Below, one piece after another: positions 5,921-12,049 of a stretch of 39,620 nucleotides of DNA. Source of the stretch: a virus; the IMG/VR virus record IMGVR_UViG_3300036770_005021, positions 1 through 39,620 of that record; one strand, written 5' to 3'. The notes under the pieces were generated by a model. That model had not been told where the DNA came from. It was given only the letters and a program-made list of their open reading frames with translations, and did no database searches. How positions within the stretch are numbered: the stretch's first letter is position 1; every line of letters starts with the position of its first letter. Position numbers and translations under genes: made by a program.

Positions 5921-5948
5921 GGGGGAGTTCAAGCTCCCCCTTCTTTTT
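5921..5948 (+). terminator. Rho-independent terminator on the plus strand
   Basis: GGGGGAG (5921-5927) pairs with CTCCCCC (5934-5940), followed by TTCTTTTT. It points along the plus strand although no plus-strand gene precedes it. It would therefore end an antisense transcript over the start of the replication operon. Confidence 0.65.
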
Positions 5949-6010
5949 GCGCCCGTGCGCCTCAAACTTTGTACCAGTCCTAGAAAATCTGCGCCACACT
6001 TTAAAGCTTG

Positions 6011-6039
6011 TTGTCGGAAAATCTGTGTTTGGATACAAT
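6011..6039 (+). promoter_or_regulatory. Plus-strand promoter ahead of a terminator
   Basis: TTGTCG (6011-6016), 17 bp, TACAAT (6034-6039). Expected start near 6046. A strong terminator follows only ~20 nt later, so the product is either a very short RNA or an attenuated leader for the recombination operon. Confidence 0.55.
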
Positions 6040-6045
6040 GATGAG

Positions 6046-6106
6046 TGCATTTTTAGTTCTTTTTAGGGGATCAGTGCTTCTAACACTCGATCCCCACCTT
6101 TTTTTT
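6046..6106 (+). ncRNA. Candidate ~60-nt small RNA or attenuator leader
   Basis: This interval lies between a good promoter (6011-6039) and a strong intrinsic terminator (6066-6106), with no room for a protein. It may be a free small RNA, or a leader whose terminator is read through under antitermination to express the genes from 6264. Inference from sequence signals only. Confidence 0.4.
6066..6106 (+). terminator. Strong Rho-independent terminator
   Basis: GGGGATC-AGTG (6066-6076) pairs with CACT-c-GATCCCC (6084-6095), 11 pairs with one bulge, then ACC and eight T residues (6099-6106). Confidence 0.75.
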
Positions 6107-6111
6107 CAGCC

Positions 6112-6140
6112 AGTATGACCTAATCAATAGTTAACGTCAA
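6112..6140 (-). promoter_or_regulatory. Minus-strand promoter for the replication operon
   Basis: On the minus strand TTGACG (6140-6135), 17 bp, CATACT (6117-6112). It is divergent from the recombination operon. A perfect 10-bp palindrome AGCAATTGCT (6157-6166) lies just upstream and could be an operator for this control region. Confidence 0.45.
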
Positions 6141-6226
6141 TCGTAATCATTTTTATAGCAATTGCTGTTAGTTATTTTTTTAATCTGCTTGAAATTTATT
6201 TTTGATGGTGAGATACCCCGTTGTTA

Positions 6227-6243
6227 ACGCCTGTCTGTCAGGC
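6227..6243. promoter_or_regulatory. Inverted repeat before the RusA gene, possible operator
   Basis: CGCCTG and CAGGCG flank a 5-bp centre about 20 bp upstream of ATG 6264. A weak promoter (TTGAAA at 6189, GATACC at 6212) precedes it. It could be a repressor site or an mRNA hairpin near the ribosome site. Confidence 0.35.
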
Positions 6244-6263
6244 GATTAATCTTGGAGGTTTTG

Positions 6264-6719
6264 ATGCTCGTCGTAACGATCCCGGGGATACCGATCCCTT
6301 GGAAGGGACCCGTGGTCACAAAAAGGGGCTGTTTCTCGCCTAGGTACAAAGAAATGAAGATCGTTAGGGAGATTGTTAAGGAACAGTATTCCGGCGAGGT
6401 TTGCGTTGATGCCGTTTGGTGTTCGTTCTTGTTCGTTATGCCCATTCCTTCCGGCACTTCGCAAAAGAAAAGAAAAGACATGCTTGCCGAAAGGATTCTT
6501 CCGACTAAAAGGCCGGATAGAACAAATATGGCCAAATTCTACGAGGATTGCCTTAATGGGATCGTTTATGCCGACGATTCACAGATCGTCGATGGTCCTG
6601 TATCTAAAGTCTATGGAGAGGATCCGAAAACGGTTATAGCAATAGTTAACTTGGTCAACGAAAAGTTCTTTAAACCAGAGGGCGAATTGTCTCGTGTAGT
6701 AAGGAGGCGTCTTGACTAA
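6264..6719 (+). CDS. rusA: RusA-family Holliday junction resolvase
   Basis: This 151-aa protein resolves Holliday junctions as a dimeric endonuclease in phage recombination. The family signature is clear near residues 82-107: K-R-P-D-R-T-N, then FYEDCLNGIVYADDSQI, with D85, D95 and D104/D105 as likely catalytic or metal residues. The usual second Asp of 'PDxDN' is Thr here, a variant common in the family. The frame is open from a TTG at 6252, but GGAGG at 6254-6258 sits 5 nt before ATG 6264, which is the real start. First gene of the recombination operon. Confidence 0.85.
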   Translation: MLVVTIPGIPIPWKGPVVTKRGCFSPRYKEMKIVREIVKEQYSGEVCVDAVWCSFLFVMPIPSGTSQKKRKDMLAERILPTKRPDRTNMAKFYEDCLNGIVYADDSQIVDGPVSKVYGEDPKTVIAIVNLVNEKFFKPEGELSRVVRRRLD

Positions 6720-6768
6720 ATTGTTCCAATCATGTCATACTACAAACCGTAACAAAAAGGAGGCTTAG

Positions 6769-7614
6769 ATGGCCAGTAGAACGGACTTCGCTCCGGCGCT
6801 TTTGCCGACGAAGGAAGAAATGGATGTAATATTCCAGATGACAAAATCGGCTCATGAATCGAAGTATTTAGATAAGCTTGGTGGAGCTGCGGGGGTTTTC
6901 TCGATTGCTTTGTATGCAAGGGAGATGGGCATTCCGATCATGACTGCTCTTTTCGGGGGGATGCAAAATGTCCAAGGCAAGATCACCATGAGTGCGGAAA
7001 TGATGCATTCGCTCATTCGGCAAGCGGGGCATAAGGTAGAGATCCTTGTATGCGATCAAAAGCAGTGTTCTCTTAAGGGAGTCCGAAAGGATACGGGAGA
7101 GACGTACACCTCTACCTTTACAATGGACGACGCTAAGAGGGCGGGGCTTGTGAGGTCTGGCGGGTCATATGACAAGTACGCCGACGACATGCTGTTTGCA
7201 AGAGCTTTAACGAAACTTCGCCGTAGACTCTTCCCTGATGTTGGGACGAGGTCTTATGTAGATGGAGAGCTGGATGACATTAAAGAAGAGGCTCAAAAGG
7301 CTGCTAAAGAGCCTAAGCAAGAGGCTTTGGAGCATCCCAAAAAGGCTGAGATCATTGAGATCAATCCAGTCGAGGAGATTAAGGGAGAGGTCGTTCCTCT
7401 GGCTTCCGAGCCTTTGATCCCAGAAAATGAGGTTGCTTTGATAGAAGACAGGCTTGCGCAATTCGAGGGTTCCTCTTTGCGATCCGACCTTCTTGTCTAT
7501 TTCTCTAAAAAGGCTCGTCTTGAAAAGGTCGCGTCCTCTTTCGGGGAAATTCCCGCGTCTTACATAGCGACAATCTATCGCTGTATAGATCACAAAGAAA
7601 ATTCAAAGTCATAA
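6769..7614 (+). CDS. RecT-like single-strand annealing protein
   Basis: This 281-aa protein carries the pattern 'REMGIPIMTALFGGMQNVQG', 'SAEMMHSLIRQAGHKVEI', then 'FTMDDAKRAGL' and 'MLFARALTKLRRRLFPDV', known from phage recombination proteins encoded beside exonucleases. The N-terminal ~175 residues hold the conserved core, and the tail is Lys/Glu-rich. The neighbour downstream is a YqaJ-type exonuclease, the usual partner in Red-like annealing systems, and RusA is upstream. Start at ATG 6769 after AAGGAGG. Assignment to the RecT superfamily is by motif memory and context, not by search. Confidence 0.65.
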   Translation: MASRTDFAPALLPTKEEMDVIFQMTKSAHESKYLDKLGGAAGVFSIALYAREMGIPIMTALFGGMQNVQGKITMSAEMMHSLIRQAGHKVEILVCDQKQCSLKGVRKDTGETYTSTFTMDDAKRAGLVRSGGSYDKYADDMLFARALTKLRRRLFPDVGTRSYVDGELDDIKEEAQKAAKEPKQEALEHPKKAEIIEINPVEEIKGEVVPLASEPLIPENEVALIEDRLAQFEGSSLRSDLLVYFSKKARLEKVASSFGEIPASYIATIYRCIDHKENSKS

Positions 7615-7618
7615 AAAA

Positions 7619-7638
7619 ACCCCTCTTGCGGGAGGGGT
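7619..7638 (-). terminator. Hairpin with U-run on the minus strand
   Basis: ACCCCTC (7619-7625) pairs with GAGGGGT (7632-7638). The seven-base T-run needed for termination is on the minus-strand side (7619-7613), so the signal faces antisense transcripts. On the plus strand it may only stabilise mRNA between two genes. Confidence 0.45.
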
Positions 7639-7655
7639 AAACAAAATAGGAGCCA

Positions 7656-8588
7656 GTGATGATATCAGAATCTTACGTCAACCCGAAATTAACTTACAAG
7701 GTTATTGATGGAAAAGAGGCTGTTCAGGGATCGCCTGAATGGTTAGCGTTTAAGAAAGGGAAGTTTGGTGCGTCTCAAGCGGCCACCGTGATGGGTCTAA
7801 ATCCCTACCAAACTAAGAATGCGTTTTGGATAGAATGCGTAAGCGGCGAGTCCAAGAAGTTTTCCAGCCAGGCTATGAAAAAGGGGCTTGAGATCGAGCC
7901 TGCTGCGAGAGCTTGGATAAGCAAAGTTTATGGGCTAGACTTTCAGCCTATGGTTATTCAGTGCGTAGAGCGTCCTTATCTTATGGCTAGCTTGGACGGC
8001 TTTGCTTTTGACGAGCGTGGAGAGCCTTGGGGAATCGAGATTAAAAATCTACACCCTAAGACGCACCAAAGGACGCTTAACGAGGGTGTTATCCCCGAAT
8101 ACTACGTGATCCAGATGCAAGCCCAGATGGCTTTGTCTGGAGCTGCAAAATGGGTCTATGTGAGCTGGAGCGAGGAGGAGCCTTGCTATCTTGAGGTTAA
8201 AAGGAACGAGGATTGGGTTAGGAAAATCTTAAACGCCTTTGAGGAATTTAAGCATCTTGTGGACACGAGAAAGCCTCCCGAGCTAGAAGATAACGATGCT
8301 GTTTTGGTCGTTGATCCTGATATAGAGGCGTTGGCAAGTCAATATGCTGATATCGATGAAGCGTACGATCAGATATGCGAGGCGAGAGAAATAATCAGGC
8401 AAAAGCTTTTTGAGGCTGCTGCAAAGATTCATTCTCGCATTGACATTGCTGGTAAACTTCTAGTGACAAAAACGACACAAAAAGGTAAAGTAGATTACTC
8501 ATTAATTCCAGAGCTTGCTGGAGTTGATTTAGACAAATATAGAGGAAAAGAGGTTGAGGGATGGCGGATAACGAAACCGAAATCTTAA
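7656..8588 (+). CDS. YqaJ / lambda-exonuclease-like recombination nuclease
   Basis: This 310-aa protein has a PD-(D/E)XK core. 'GKFGASQAATVMGLNPYQ' near residues 35-52 is the family start motif, then 'KKGLEIEPAAR' (E79/E81), 'MASLDGF' (D114), 'WGIEIKNLH' (E128, K130) and the Q motif 'VIQMQAQMALSG' (Q153, Q155). All catalytic positions are present. It would resect double-strand ends so that the upstream annealing protein can load. The start has AGGAGCC upstream; ATG 7656 and 7659 are both possible. It overlaps the next gene by 28 bp. Confidence 0.88.
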   Translation: MMISESYVNPKLTYKVIDGKEAVQGSPEWLAFKKGKFGASQAATVMGLNPYQTKNAFWIECVSGESKKFSSQAMKKGLEIEPAARAWISKVYGLDFQPMVIQCVERPYLMASLDGFAFDERGEPWGIEIKNLHPKTHQRTLNEGVIPEYYVIQMQAQMALSGAAKWVYVSWSEEEPCYLEVKRNEDWVRKILNAFEEFKHLVDTRKPPELEDNDAVLVVDPDIEALASQYADIDEAYDQICEAREIIRQKLFEAAAKIHSRIDIAGKLLVTKTTQKGKVDYSLIPELAGVDLDKYRGKEVEGWRITKPKS

Positions 8589-8965
8589 TAGACGAAAAAG
8601 AGATCGACGAAAAAGAAAAGCTGATGGAACACTTCCGTCGCAAGCAAAGGGAGCGCACAAATCGCTGGCGAGCTGCCAACCAAGACAAGATAAGGGAAAG
8701 AAATAAATCTTATTATTATAGGATCGGCAAGGCTCGCGCCAAAGAAAAGCTTAAAGAGCTTAAAAAAGATCCTGAGTGGCGTAAGAAGAACTGCGAATAC
8801 AAAAAGCGCTATCTGGAAAACAACGAAACTGCCAGAAAGAAGCAGAGGGCTTTGTATGTCACCTATTACTGGAAGAATAGGGAGAAGGTTCTTGAAAGAA
8901 GGCGTGAGGCGTACAGAAACAAGCGCGACAGGCTGTTGGGTTTGAAAAAAGAAGGCGAGCAATAG
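8561..8965 (+). CDS. Basic, coiled-coil-type protein of the recombination operon
   Basis: This 134-aa protein has an acidic start (NETEILIDEKEIDEKEK) followed by strongly basic repeats of the type 'Y-x-x-N-x-x-x-x-R-x-x-x-x-x-Y', for example YLENNETARKKQRALY and YWKNREKVLERRREAY. Such repeats often bind nucleic acid. It overlaps the exonuclease gene and is followed by a terminator, so it is the last gene of the operon. No enzyme motif is visible. A DNA-binding accessory role is inferred. Confidence 0.65.
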   Translation: MADNETEILIDEKEIDEKEKLMEHFRRKQRERTNRWRAANQDKIRERNKSYYYRIGKARAKEKLKELKKDPEWRKKNCEYKKRYLENNETARKKQRALYVTYYWKNREKVLERRREAYRNKRDRLLGLKKEGEQ

Positions 8966-8977
8966 GCTCGCTTTTTT
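8955..8977 (+). terminator. Terminator of the recombination operon
   Basis: GCGAGC (8955-8960) pairs with GCTCGC (8966-8971) across a 5-nt loop, then six T residues. The stem overlaps the stop codon of the preceding gene. Confidence 0.85.
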
Positions 8978-9020
8978 GTAGAACCGTGTATAACCATATA
9001 TAAGTTGGTAGAAAGTTAAA

Positions 9021-9266
9021 ATGGACACGATTTCTTTAATTACTATCGCAACCGTTGTGGTTGCTAACATCGGAACCGTGATAGGTTTGTTTACGTGGGC
9101 AACTAACCATGCTGCTAGCGATGCAAAATCGCTAAGAGATTCTATGGAAAAATCCTCTCAGGACACAAGAAGGATACTTGAATCAATTCAGGCTGAGATC
9201 AAGGATTTTCACGGGAGGCTTTGCTCCATAGAAGAAAGAAATTCCAAGAAAATACTAAAAGATTGA
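9021..9266 (+). CDS. Membrane-anchored coiled-coil protein, paralog 1
   Basis: This 81-aa protein has residues 4-27 (ISLITIATVVVANIGTVIGL) as a transmembrane segment, and the rest is a charged helix ending EIKDFHGRLCSIEERN. The same plan and the same ending (EIKDFHGRLCAIEER) occur in the protein at 12367-12594. It is a class of small phage membrane proteins of unknown function that could be holin-like or exclusion-like. The gene overlaps the next by one base (TGATG). Confidence 0.7.
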   Translation: MDTISLITIATVVVANIGTVIGLFTWATNHAASDAKSLRDSMEKSSQDTRRILESIQAEIKDFHGRLCSIEERNSKKILKD

Positions 9267-9400
9267 TGCCTGTTAAAGAGACATACCCTAATTGGATATG
9301 CCTACACTGCGCAAGAAAGCTAGGACGTAGCAATACGTCCATAGTGTCTACTTGGCACACTGGGGCGTGTGGTTGGTGCAGTAAATACTCCCTCAGCTAA
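9266..9400 (+). CDS. 44-aa zinc-ribbon protein
   Basis: ATG 9266 overlaps the preceding stop (TGATG). The protein has two CxxC pairs (WICLHCARKLGR... ACGWCSKY) around 'STWHTGAC'. A small phage family with the pattern P-x-W-I-C-x-x-C ... T-W-H-x-G-x-C-x-x-C is known and probably binds zinc. It lacks the long tail seen in many relatives. Role unknown. Confidence 0.7.
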   Translation: MPVKETYPNWICLHCARKLGRSNTSIVSTWHTGACGWCSKYSLS

Positions 9401-9404
9401 AGCA

Positions 9405-9444
9405 GAAGGCTTCTCCCAGTTAAGGGGCCTTCATTTCCCTTTTC
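9405..9444 (+). terminator. Probable terminator after the zinc-ribbon gene
   Basis: GAAGGC (9405-9410) pairs with GCCTTC (9427-9432), with CCC/GGG pairing inside, followed by a broken T-tract (ATTTCCCTTTT). Confidence 0.5.
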
Positions 9445-9522
9445 CAAAAACGAATTTTTTTAAAATAGCCAGTGATCCACCAACAAGTAACAATCCTCTA
9501 ACCAAAACCCAAATCCATTGAA

Positions 9523-9631
9523 CCTCCCCATGGCTAAAGCCAGGGGATTCCTGACGAGCAGCTAGGCTGCTCCCTCGAGGCTCGTTCCGAGCCCAACAAT
9601 GAGCGTGTTCAAAATCCTGATTGGTTTTGAA
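9523..9631. mobile_element. Structured relic resembling an IS200/IS605 end (omegaRNA-like)
   Basis: Four consecutive hairpins lie in about 110 bases with no gene: CCCC-a-TGGCT / AGCCA-GGGG (9526-9546), GAGCAGC / GCTGCTC (9556-9572), GGCTCG / CGAGCC (9579-9593) and TTCAAAA / TTTTGAA (9608-9631). The first, with its 'TGGCTAAAGCCA' core, looks like ends of IS200/IS605 elements that carry tnpB. No transposase gene adjoins it. I infer a remnant or a transposon-derived RNA, and it borders the peptide cassette. Wider gap 9401-9738: apart from the terminator, this relic and the promoter at 9683, I see nothing. Confidence 0.4.
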
Positions 9632-9682
9632 TGATACCGAATTTACAGCCTAAACAGCAAAAACTAAAATATTTTTTACTAA

Positions 9683-9712
9683 TTGACTATCAACCAAACA
9701 TTTATGTAAGAT
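9683..9712 (+). promoter_or_regulatory. Promoter for the peptide/membrane-protein cassette
   Basis: TTGACT (9683-9688), 18 bp, TAAGAT (9707-9712). Expected start near 9719, 20 bp before the ATG of the first peptide gene. Confidence 0.45.
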
Positions 9713-9738
9713 GTCCGCTCTTTCAAAAAAGGAGTCTT

Positions 9739-9972
9739 ATGTTAAGTGGAGTTTCCAGTTCGCTTCCGTCTTTTGGTGTACCTATCTTAAATTCCCCAAT
9801 TAAGGCAGCTACACTTACCTTGTTAGCCCTCGCGATTTTGTCAAATATCCCAAAGGCGGAAGGAGGCCCCATTACATGCGCCATGTGCTTTACGACATGC
9901 TTAGCTATTGTCAAAGAGCCAACAACTTGCTCAGGCATTTGCGCGTCGCTTTGTGCGGCCCCTTTAGCGTAG
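9739..9972 (+). CDS. Secreted-type Cys-rich peptide, cassette member 1
   Basis: The start is ATG 9739 with AAAGGAGT 5 nt upstream; the longer frame from 9631 lacks a ribosome site. The 77-aa precursor has a hydrophobic leader (KAATLTLLALAILSNIPKAE) ending in A-E-G/G-P, which could be cleaved by signal peptidase I or read as a GG-type leader. The predicted mature part, starting at GP, has six Cys (CAMCFTTC ... CSGICASLC) in ~35 residues. The first 18 residues (SSSLPSFG) and the leader match the gene at 10198. Toxin-like, bacteriocin-like or signalling roles are all possible. No family is proven. Confidence 0.6.
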   Translation: MLSGVSSSLPSFGVPILNSPIKAATLTLLALAILSNIPKAEGGPITCAMCFTTCLAIVKEPTTCSGICASLCAAPLA

Positions 9973-9977
9973 GTGAT

Positions 9978-10190
9978 ATGAACGAAGAGCCAACATTTCA
10001 CATAATCGGAGTAATCGTCTTTGCAGTAGTCCTAAAGGCTTTCTTGGGCGCGCTGTTTGGTGTGTGGGGAGTTTCTATCTCTCCATTTAACGGGAAGGTG
10101 AAGTTTCGTTTTAGAAACATTGCCAGCGCTTTCCTAATCATCTTGTCGCTTTACCAAATTTTCGGATGTCTATTTTTAAAAACAAACTAA
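9978..10190 (+). CDS. 70-aa membrane protein between two peptide genes
   Basis: ATG 9978 follows AGGTGA. Residues 9-30 (IIGVIVFAVVLKAFLGALFG) and 49-66 (ASAFLIILSLYQIFGCLF) are two likely transmembrane helices with a basic loop between them (NGKVKFRFRN). It begins 5 bp after the first peptide stop and ends 7 bp before the next peptide start, so the three are co-transcribed. An immunity, holin-like or export role is suggested by context only. Confidence 0.6.
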   Translation: MNEEPTFHIIGVIVFAVVLKAFLGALFGVWGVSISPFNGKVKFRFRNIASAFLIILSLYQIFGCLFLKTN

Positions 10191-10197
10191 GGATTTT

Positions 10198-10413
10198 ATG
10201 ATTCAAGGTATCTCTAGTTCGCTACCATCTATCGGCTTTTCGCCGATGTCATCGCCTGTAAAAACAGCAGCAATTACATTGCTTGCTCTTTCCATCTTAT
10301 CGAGCATCCCAACTGTATCAGCCGGCCCCATTGCCTACGCCACATGCGTATCGGCATCAGGCCCTTGGGGAGCCGTTCTTTGCCTTCCATTACTCTTAGC
10401 ACCAGGAGCGTAG
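10198..10413 (+). CDS. Secreted-type peptide, cassette member 2
   Basis: This 71-aa precursor is clearly related to member 1: ISSSLPSIG, then a hydrophobic leader (ITLLALSILSSIPTVSA) ending V-S-A before GP, a good signal-peptidase site. The predicted mature part (GPIAYATCVSASGPWGAVLC) is short and has two Cys and a hydrophobic Pro-rich tail. It starts 1 bp ahead of the third member. Function unknown. Confidence 0.6.
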   Translation: MIQGISSSLPSIGFSPMSSPVKTAAITLLALSILSSIPTVSAGPIAYATCVSASGPWGAVLCLPLLLAPGA

Positions 10414-10414
10414 C

Positions 10415-10699
10415 ATGTACGCAAGAGCAGTATCAGCAGCAGCACCGATTGCAACATATGCACTATCGACAGCAAGCAACGCGGCTCGACAAATGACGAT
10501 CCAAAAAGTGGGGACTTTTGTTCTTGGAACCTTGGGTATTTTAGCCCTAGACTCCATGACCAAAGCCGAAGCGGGCCCAGCGGCAGAGATCGCTTGTATG
10601 GCAGCGTGTAGCGCAGCAGCTTTTACGCCGTGGGGCATTGCAGCCTATCCGGCTTGTATGACTGCTTGCGTTTTAGTTGGGCTTTTGCCAGGTCCATGA
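10415..10699 (+). CDS. Secreted-type peptide, cassette member 3
   Basis: This 94-aa precursor has a longer Ala-rich start and a hydrophobic leader (FVLGTLGILALDSMTKAEA) ending A-E-A before GP, as in the other two members. The mature part has four Cys in two CxxxC pairs (CMAAC and CMTAC) around FTPWGIAAYPA, ending LLPGP. The A-x-A/GP junction, CxxxC spacing and Pro tail recall small 'AGP..C..C' secreted peptides seen in various eukaryotes and microbes. That comparison is from memory. The next gene starts inside its stop region. Confidence 0.6.
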   Translation: MYARAVSAAAPIATYALSTASNAARQMTIQKVGTFVLGTLGILALDSMTKAEAGPAAEIACMAACSAAAFTPWGIAAYPACMTACVLVGLLPGP

Positions 10700-11079
10700 T
10701 GCTAGCATTATTGATCGGAATTAGTTGCATCCTCCCAGCACTTATCGGTGTTGGGATGGAACTTTTGGGCATCGATACGCGGGAAAAGAAGCAAGCCTAC
10801 CTTTGGACTGTATGCTTTTCCATTTTGTTTACATTTTTCATAGGGACGGTAATAGAAGTGGATTCGGAAAATTTTTCAGAGATAAGCTGTAGAGTTTTAC
10901 CAGCAATTATTTACATTATAGAGATCGCCTTTGCGTCGCTTCTCGTGCAATGCTCGATCAACATCCTGTTCAACATCTCCTTTCAGATACGGAGATACTT
11001 TGGGATTTTTATAGGGCTTTTGGGATTGGGATTGGTTGTTGGAGCGTTATTCAACAATATTATTCTGAGTGTTTTTTGA
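10696..11079 (+). CDS. 127-aa multi-pass membrane protein closing the cassette
   Basis: ATG 10696 overlaps the preceding stop as ATGA. Four hydrophobic segments are visible (MMLALLIGISCILPALIG; YLWTVCFSILFTFFIGTV; VLPAIIYIIEIAFASLLV; YFGIFIGLLGLGLVVGAL), so it is probably an inner-membrane protein. Translational coupling to a secreted-peptide gene suggests immunity, export or a joint membrane action. No family recognised. Confidence 0.6.
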   Translation: MMLALLIGISCILPALIGVGMELLGIDTREKKQAYLWTVCFSILFTFFIGTVIEVDSENFSEISCRVLPAIIYIIEIAFASLLVQCSINILFNISFQIRRYFGIFIGLLGLGLVVGALFNNIILSVF

Positions 11080-11091
11080 ATCCAGGGCAAG

Positions 11092-11305
11092 CTACTGAAC
11101 TTTGACTTGCTGAGATACCACGCCATTACCACAGGCTCTAATTCTGTGTGCCCGATAGGGAGGCCCATCATCCACTCCAAGAAGGGGAAATTCAGTTTCT
11201 TCCCAGTAGACGGTCGATTTCGCAATAGGCGATTGGTTTGACCCATTCTTTGAGAGCGATTGAGATCCCTCCGTATCCACTAAAGAGATCGAGTCCTCTG
11301 AGCAT
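11092..11305 (-). pseudogene. Decayed C5 cytosine-specific DNA methyltransferase
   Basis: Three pieces of one enzyme survive in different minus-strand frames. From ATG 11305 comes motif I, MLRGLDLFSGYGGISIALKE, continuing to AYCEIDR and a stop at 11192. A second frame gives FLEWMMGLPIGHTELEP, typical of the C-terminal half. A third gives YRAHRIRACGNGVVSQQ, matching motif X. The central ~200 residues, including the catalytic PC motif, are missing. The gene has suffered a large deletion and frameshifts and cannot be active. Confidence 0.7.
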
Positions 11306-11394
11306 TCTAAGTAAATCCACATAATTTTTTGTCACCCTAAGTTAAGTAAATATTTGAGTCAACAAGAAATATAGGGAGTAGTAATCTTTGCCTC

Positions 11395-11619
11395 ATGGAA
11401 AAATACGACATCAAAGAAGGGGATGTAGTCCAGCTAAACCCCGAACACAAATTTGCTGGAATGCTAGTTGTATGCATAGAACCAAAAGAATGGGGCTGTC
11501 AAGGATATCTCATGAGCGAGAAAAACTTCGAGGCCGTGCGCTTTGAGGGTGTTGCGTTCTTAAGGCCGAAGTTTGAAGAATTTGAATATGTGGGGAAGAT
11601 TGTGTGGACGAGGAAGTAA
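11395..11619 (+). CDS. Conserved small phage protein (DVVQLNPEH family)
   Basis: This 74-aa protein starts KYDIKEGDVVQLNPEHKF with 'GCQGYL' in the middle and ends with 'FEYVGKIVW'. I recall near relatives in other phages, always unannotated. It is probably a small beta-barrel domain. It overlaps the next ORF by 16 bp. Confidence 0.7.
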   Translation: MEKYDIKEGDVVQLNPEHKFAGMLVVCIEPKEWGCQGYLMSEKNFEAVRFEGVAFLRPKFEEFEYVGKIVWTRK

Positions 11620-11756
11620 AAGCTCTTCACCTTTATAGATTGATGGGGAGCGCTCTTCAAACAGAAGGCATCGACGAGCTTAGAGTCGTGCTTGGGAGTG
11701 ATGGCGAGTTAGAAGTGCATGTGAGTTTTCAGCCGAAAAAGGATGGGGAATCTTGA
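11604..11756 (+). CDS. 50-aa unknown protein, GTG start
   Basis: GTG 11604 has GGGGAAG about 3 nt upstream. The protein (VDEEVKALHLYRLMGSALQT...) looks like a compact helix-plus-strand domain ending 'ELEVHVSFQPKKDGES'. Reality rests on the ribosome site and overlap with the preceding gene. Function unknown. Confidence 0.5.
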   Translation: MDEEVKALHLYRLMGSALQTEGIDELRVVLGSDGELEVHVSFQPKKDGES

Positions 11757-11798
11757 ACTGGCCTTCCGCTTGCGTAATAATTGCAATAATTATATGTT

Positions 11799-11825
11799 CC
11801 ACTGCATTGTGATTGCAGTGGTTTT
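11799..11825 (+). terminator. Intrinsic terminator
   Basis: CCACTGCA (11799-11806) pairs perfectly with TGCAGTGG (11814-11821), then TTTT. It ends the short operon 11395-11756, or lies as a leader hairpin before 11828. Confidence 0.55.
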
Positions 11826-11827
11826 AA

Positions 11828-12049
11828 GTGGAGATTGACACTAGAACGTGTAAGATATGCGGCTTCACGGGAGCGAGCTGCATCTACTTTGCCACTTCCA
11901 AATACAGCCATGAATGCAAGGAGTGCCGTCGAAAACGCAACATTTCTTGCAAAAGAAGGCATCACGGAATACCGTCTTTGCAAAATAAATCGAATTTAAG
12001 AAACGCTTGGGGGGCAAAGATTATACATGGACGAAGACAGGGAGATTAA
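11828..12049 (+). CDS. Zinc-finger fragment resembling the start of an HNH endonuclease
   Basis: This 73-aa ORF has a GTG start. Residues 8-36 contain CKICGFTGASCIYFATSKY followed by ECKECRRKR, the N-terminal zinc knuckle found in many phage HNH endonucleases (C-x-x-C ... C-x-x-C). No HNH catalytic core follows. The reading frame changes character after residue 43 and stops, so this is either a stand-alone zinc finger or a truncated endonuclease. It overlaps the next small ORF. Confidence 0.45.
   Translation: MEIDTRTCKICGFTGASCIYFATSKYSHECKECRRKRNISCKRRHHGIPSLQNKSNLRNAWGAKIIHGRRQGD

Noticed and set aside
9631-9738. 36-residue N-terminal extension of peptide gene 1
   Set aside because: No ribosome site; it would overlap the promoter. 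ATG 9739 follows AAAGGAGT and matches the start of the related gene at 10198.
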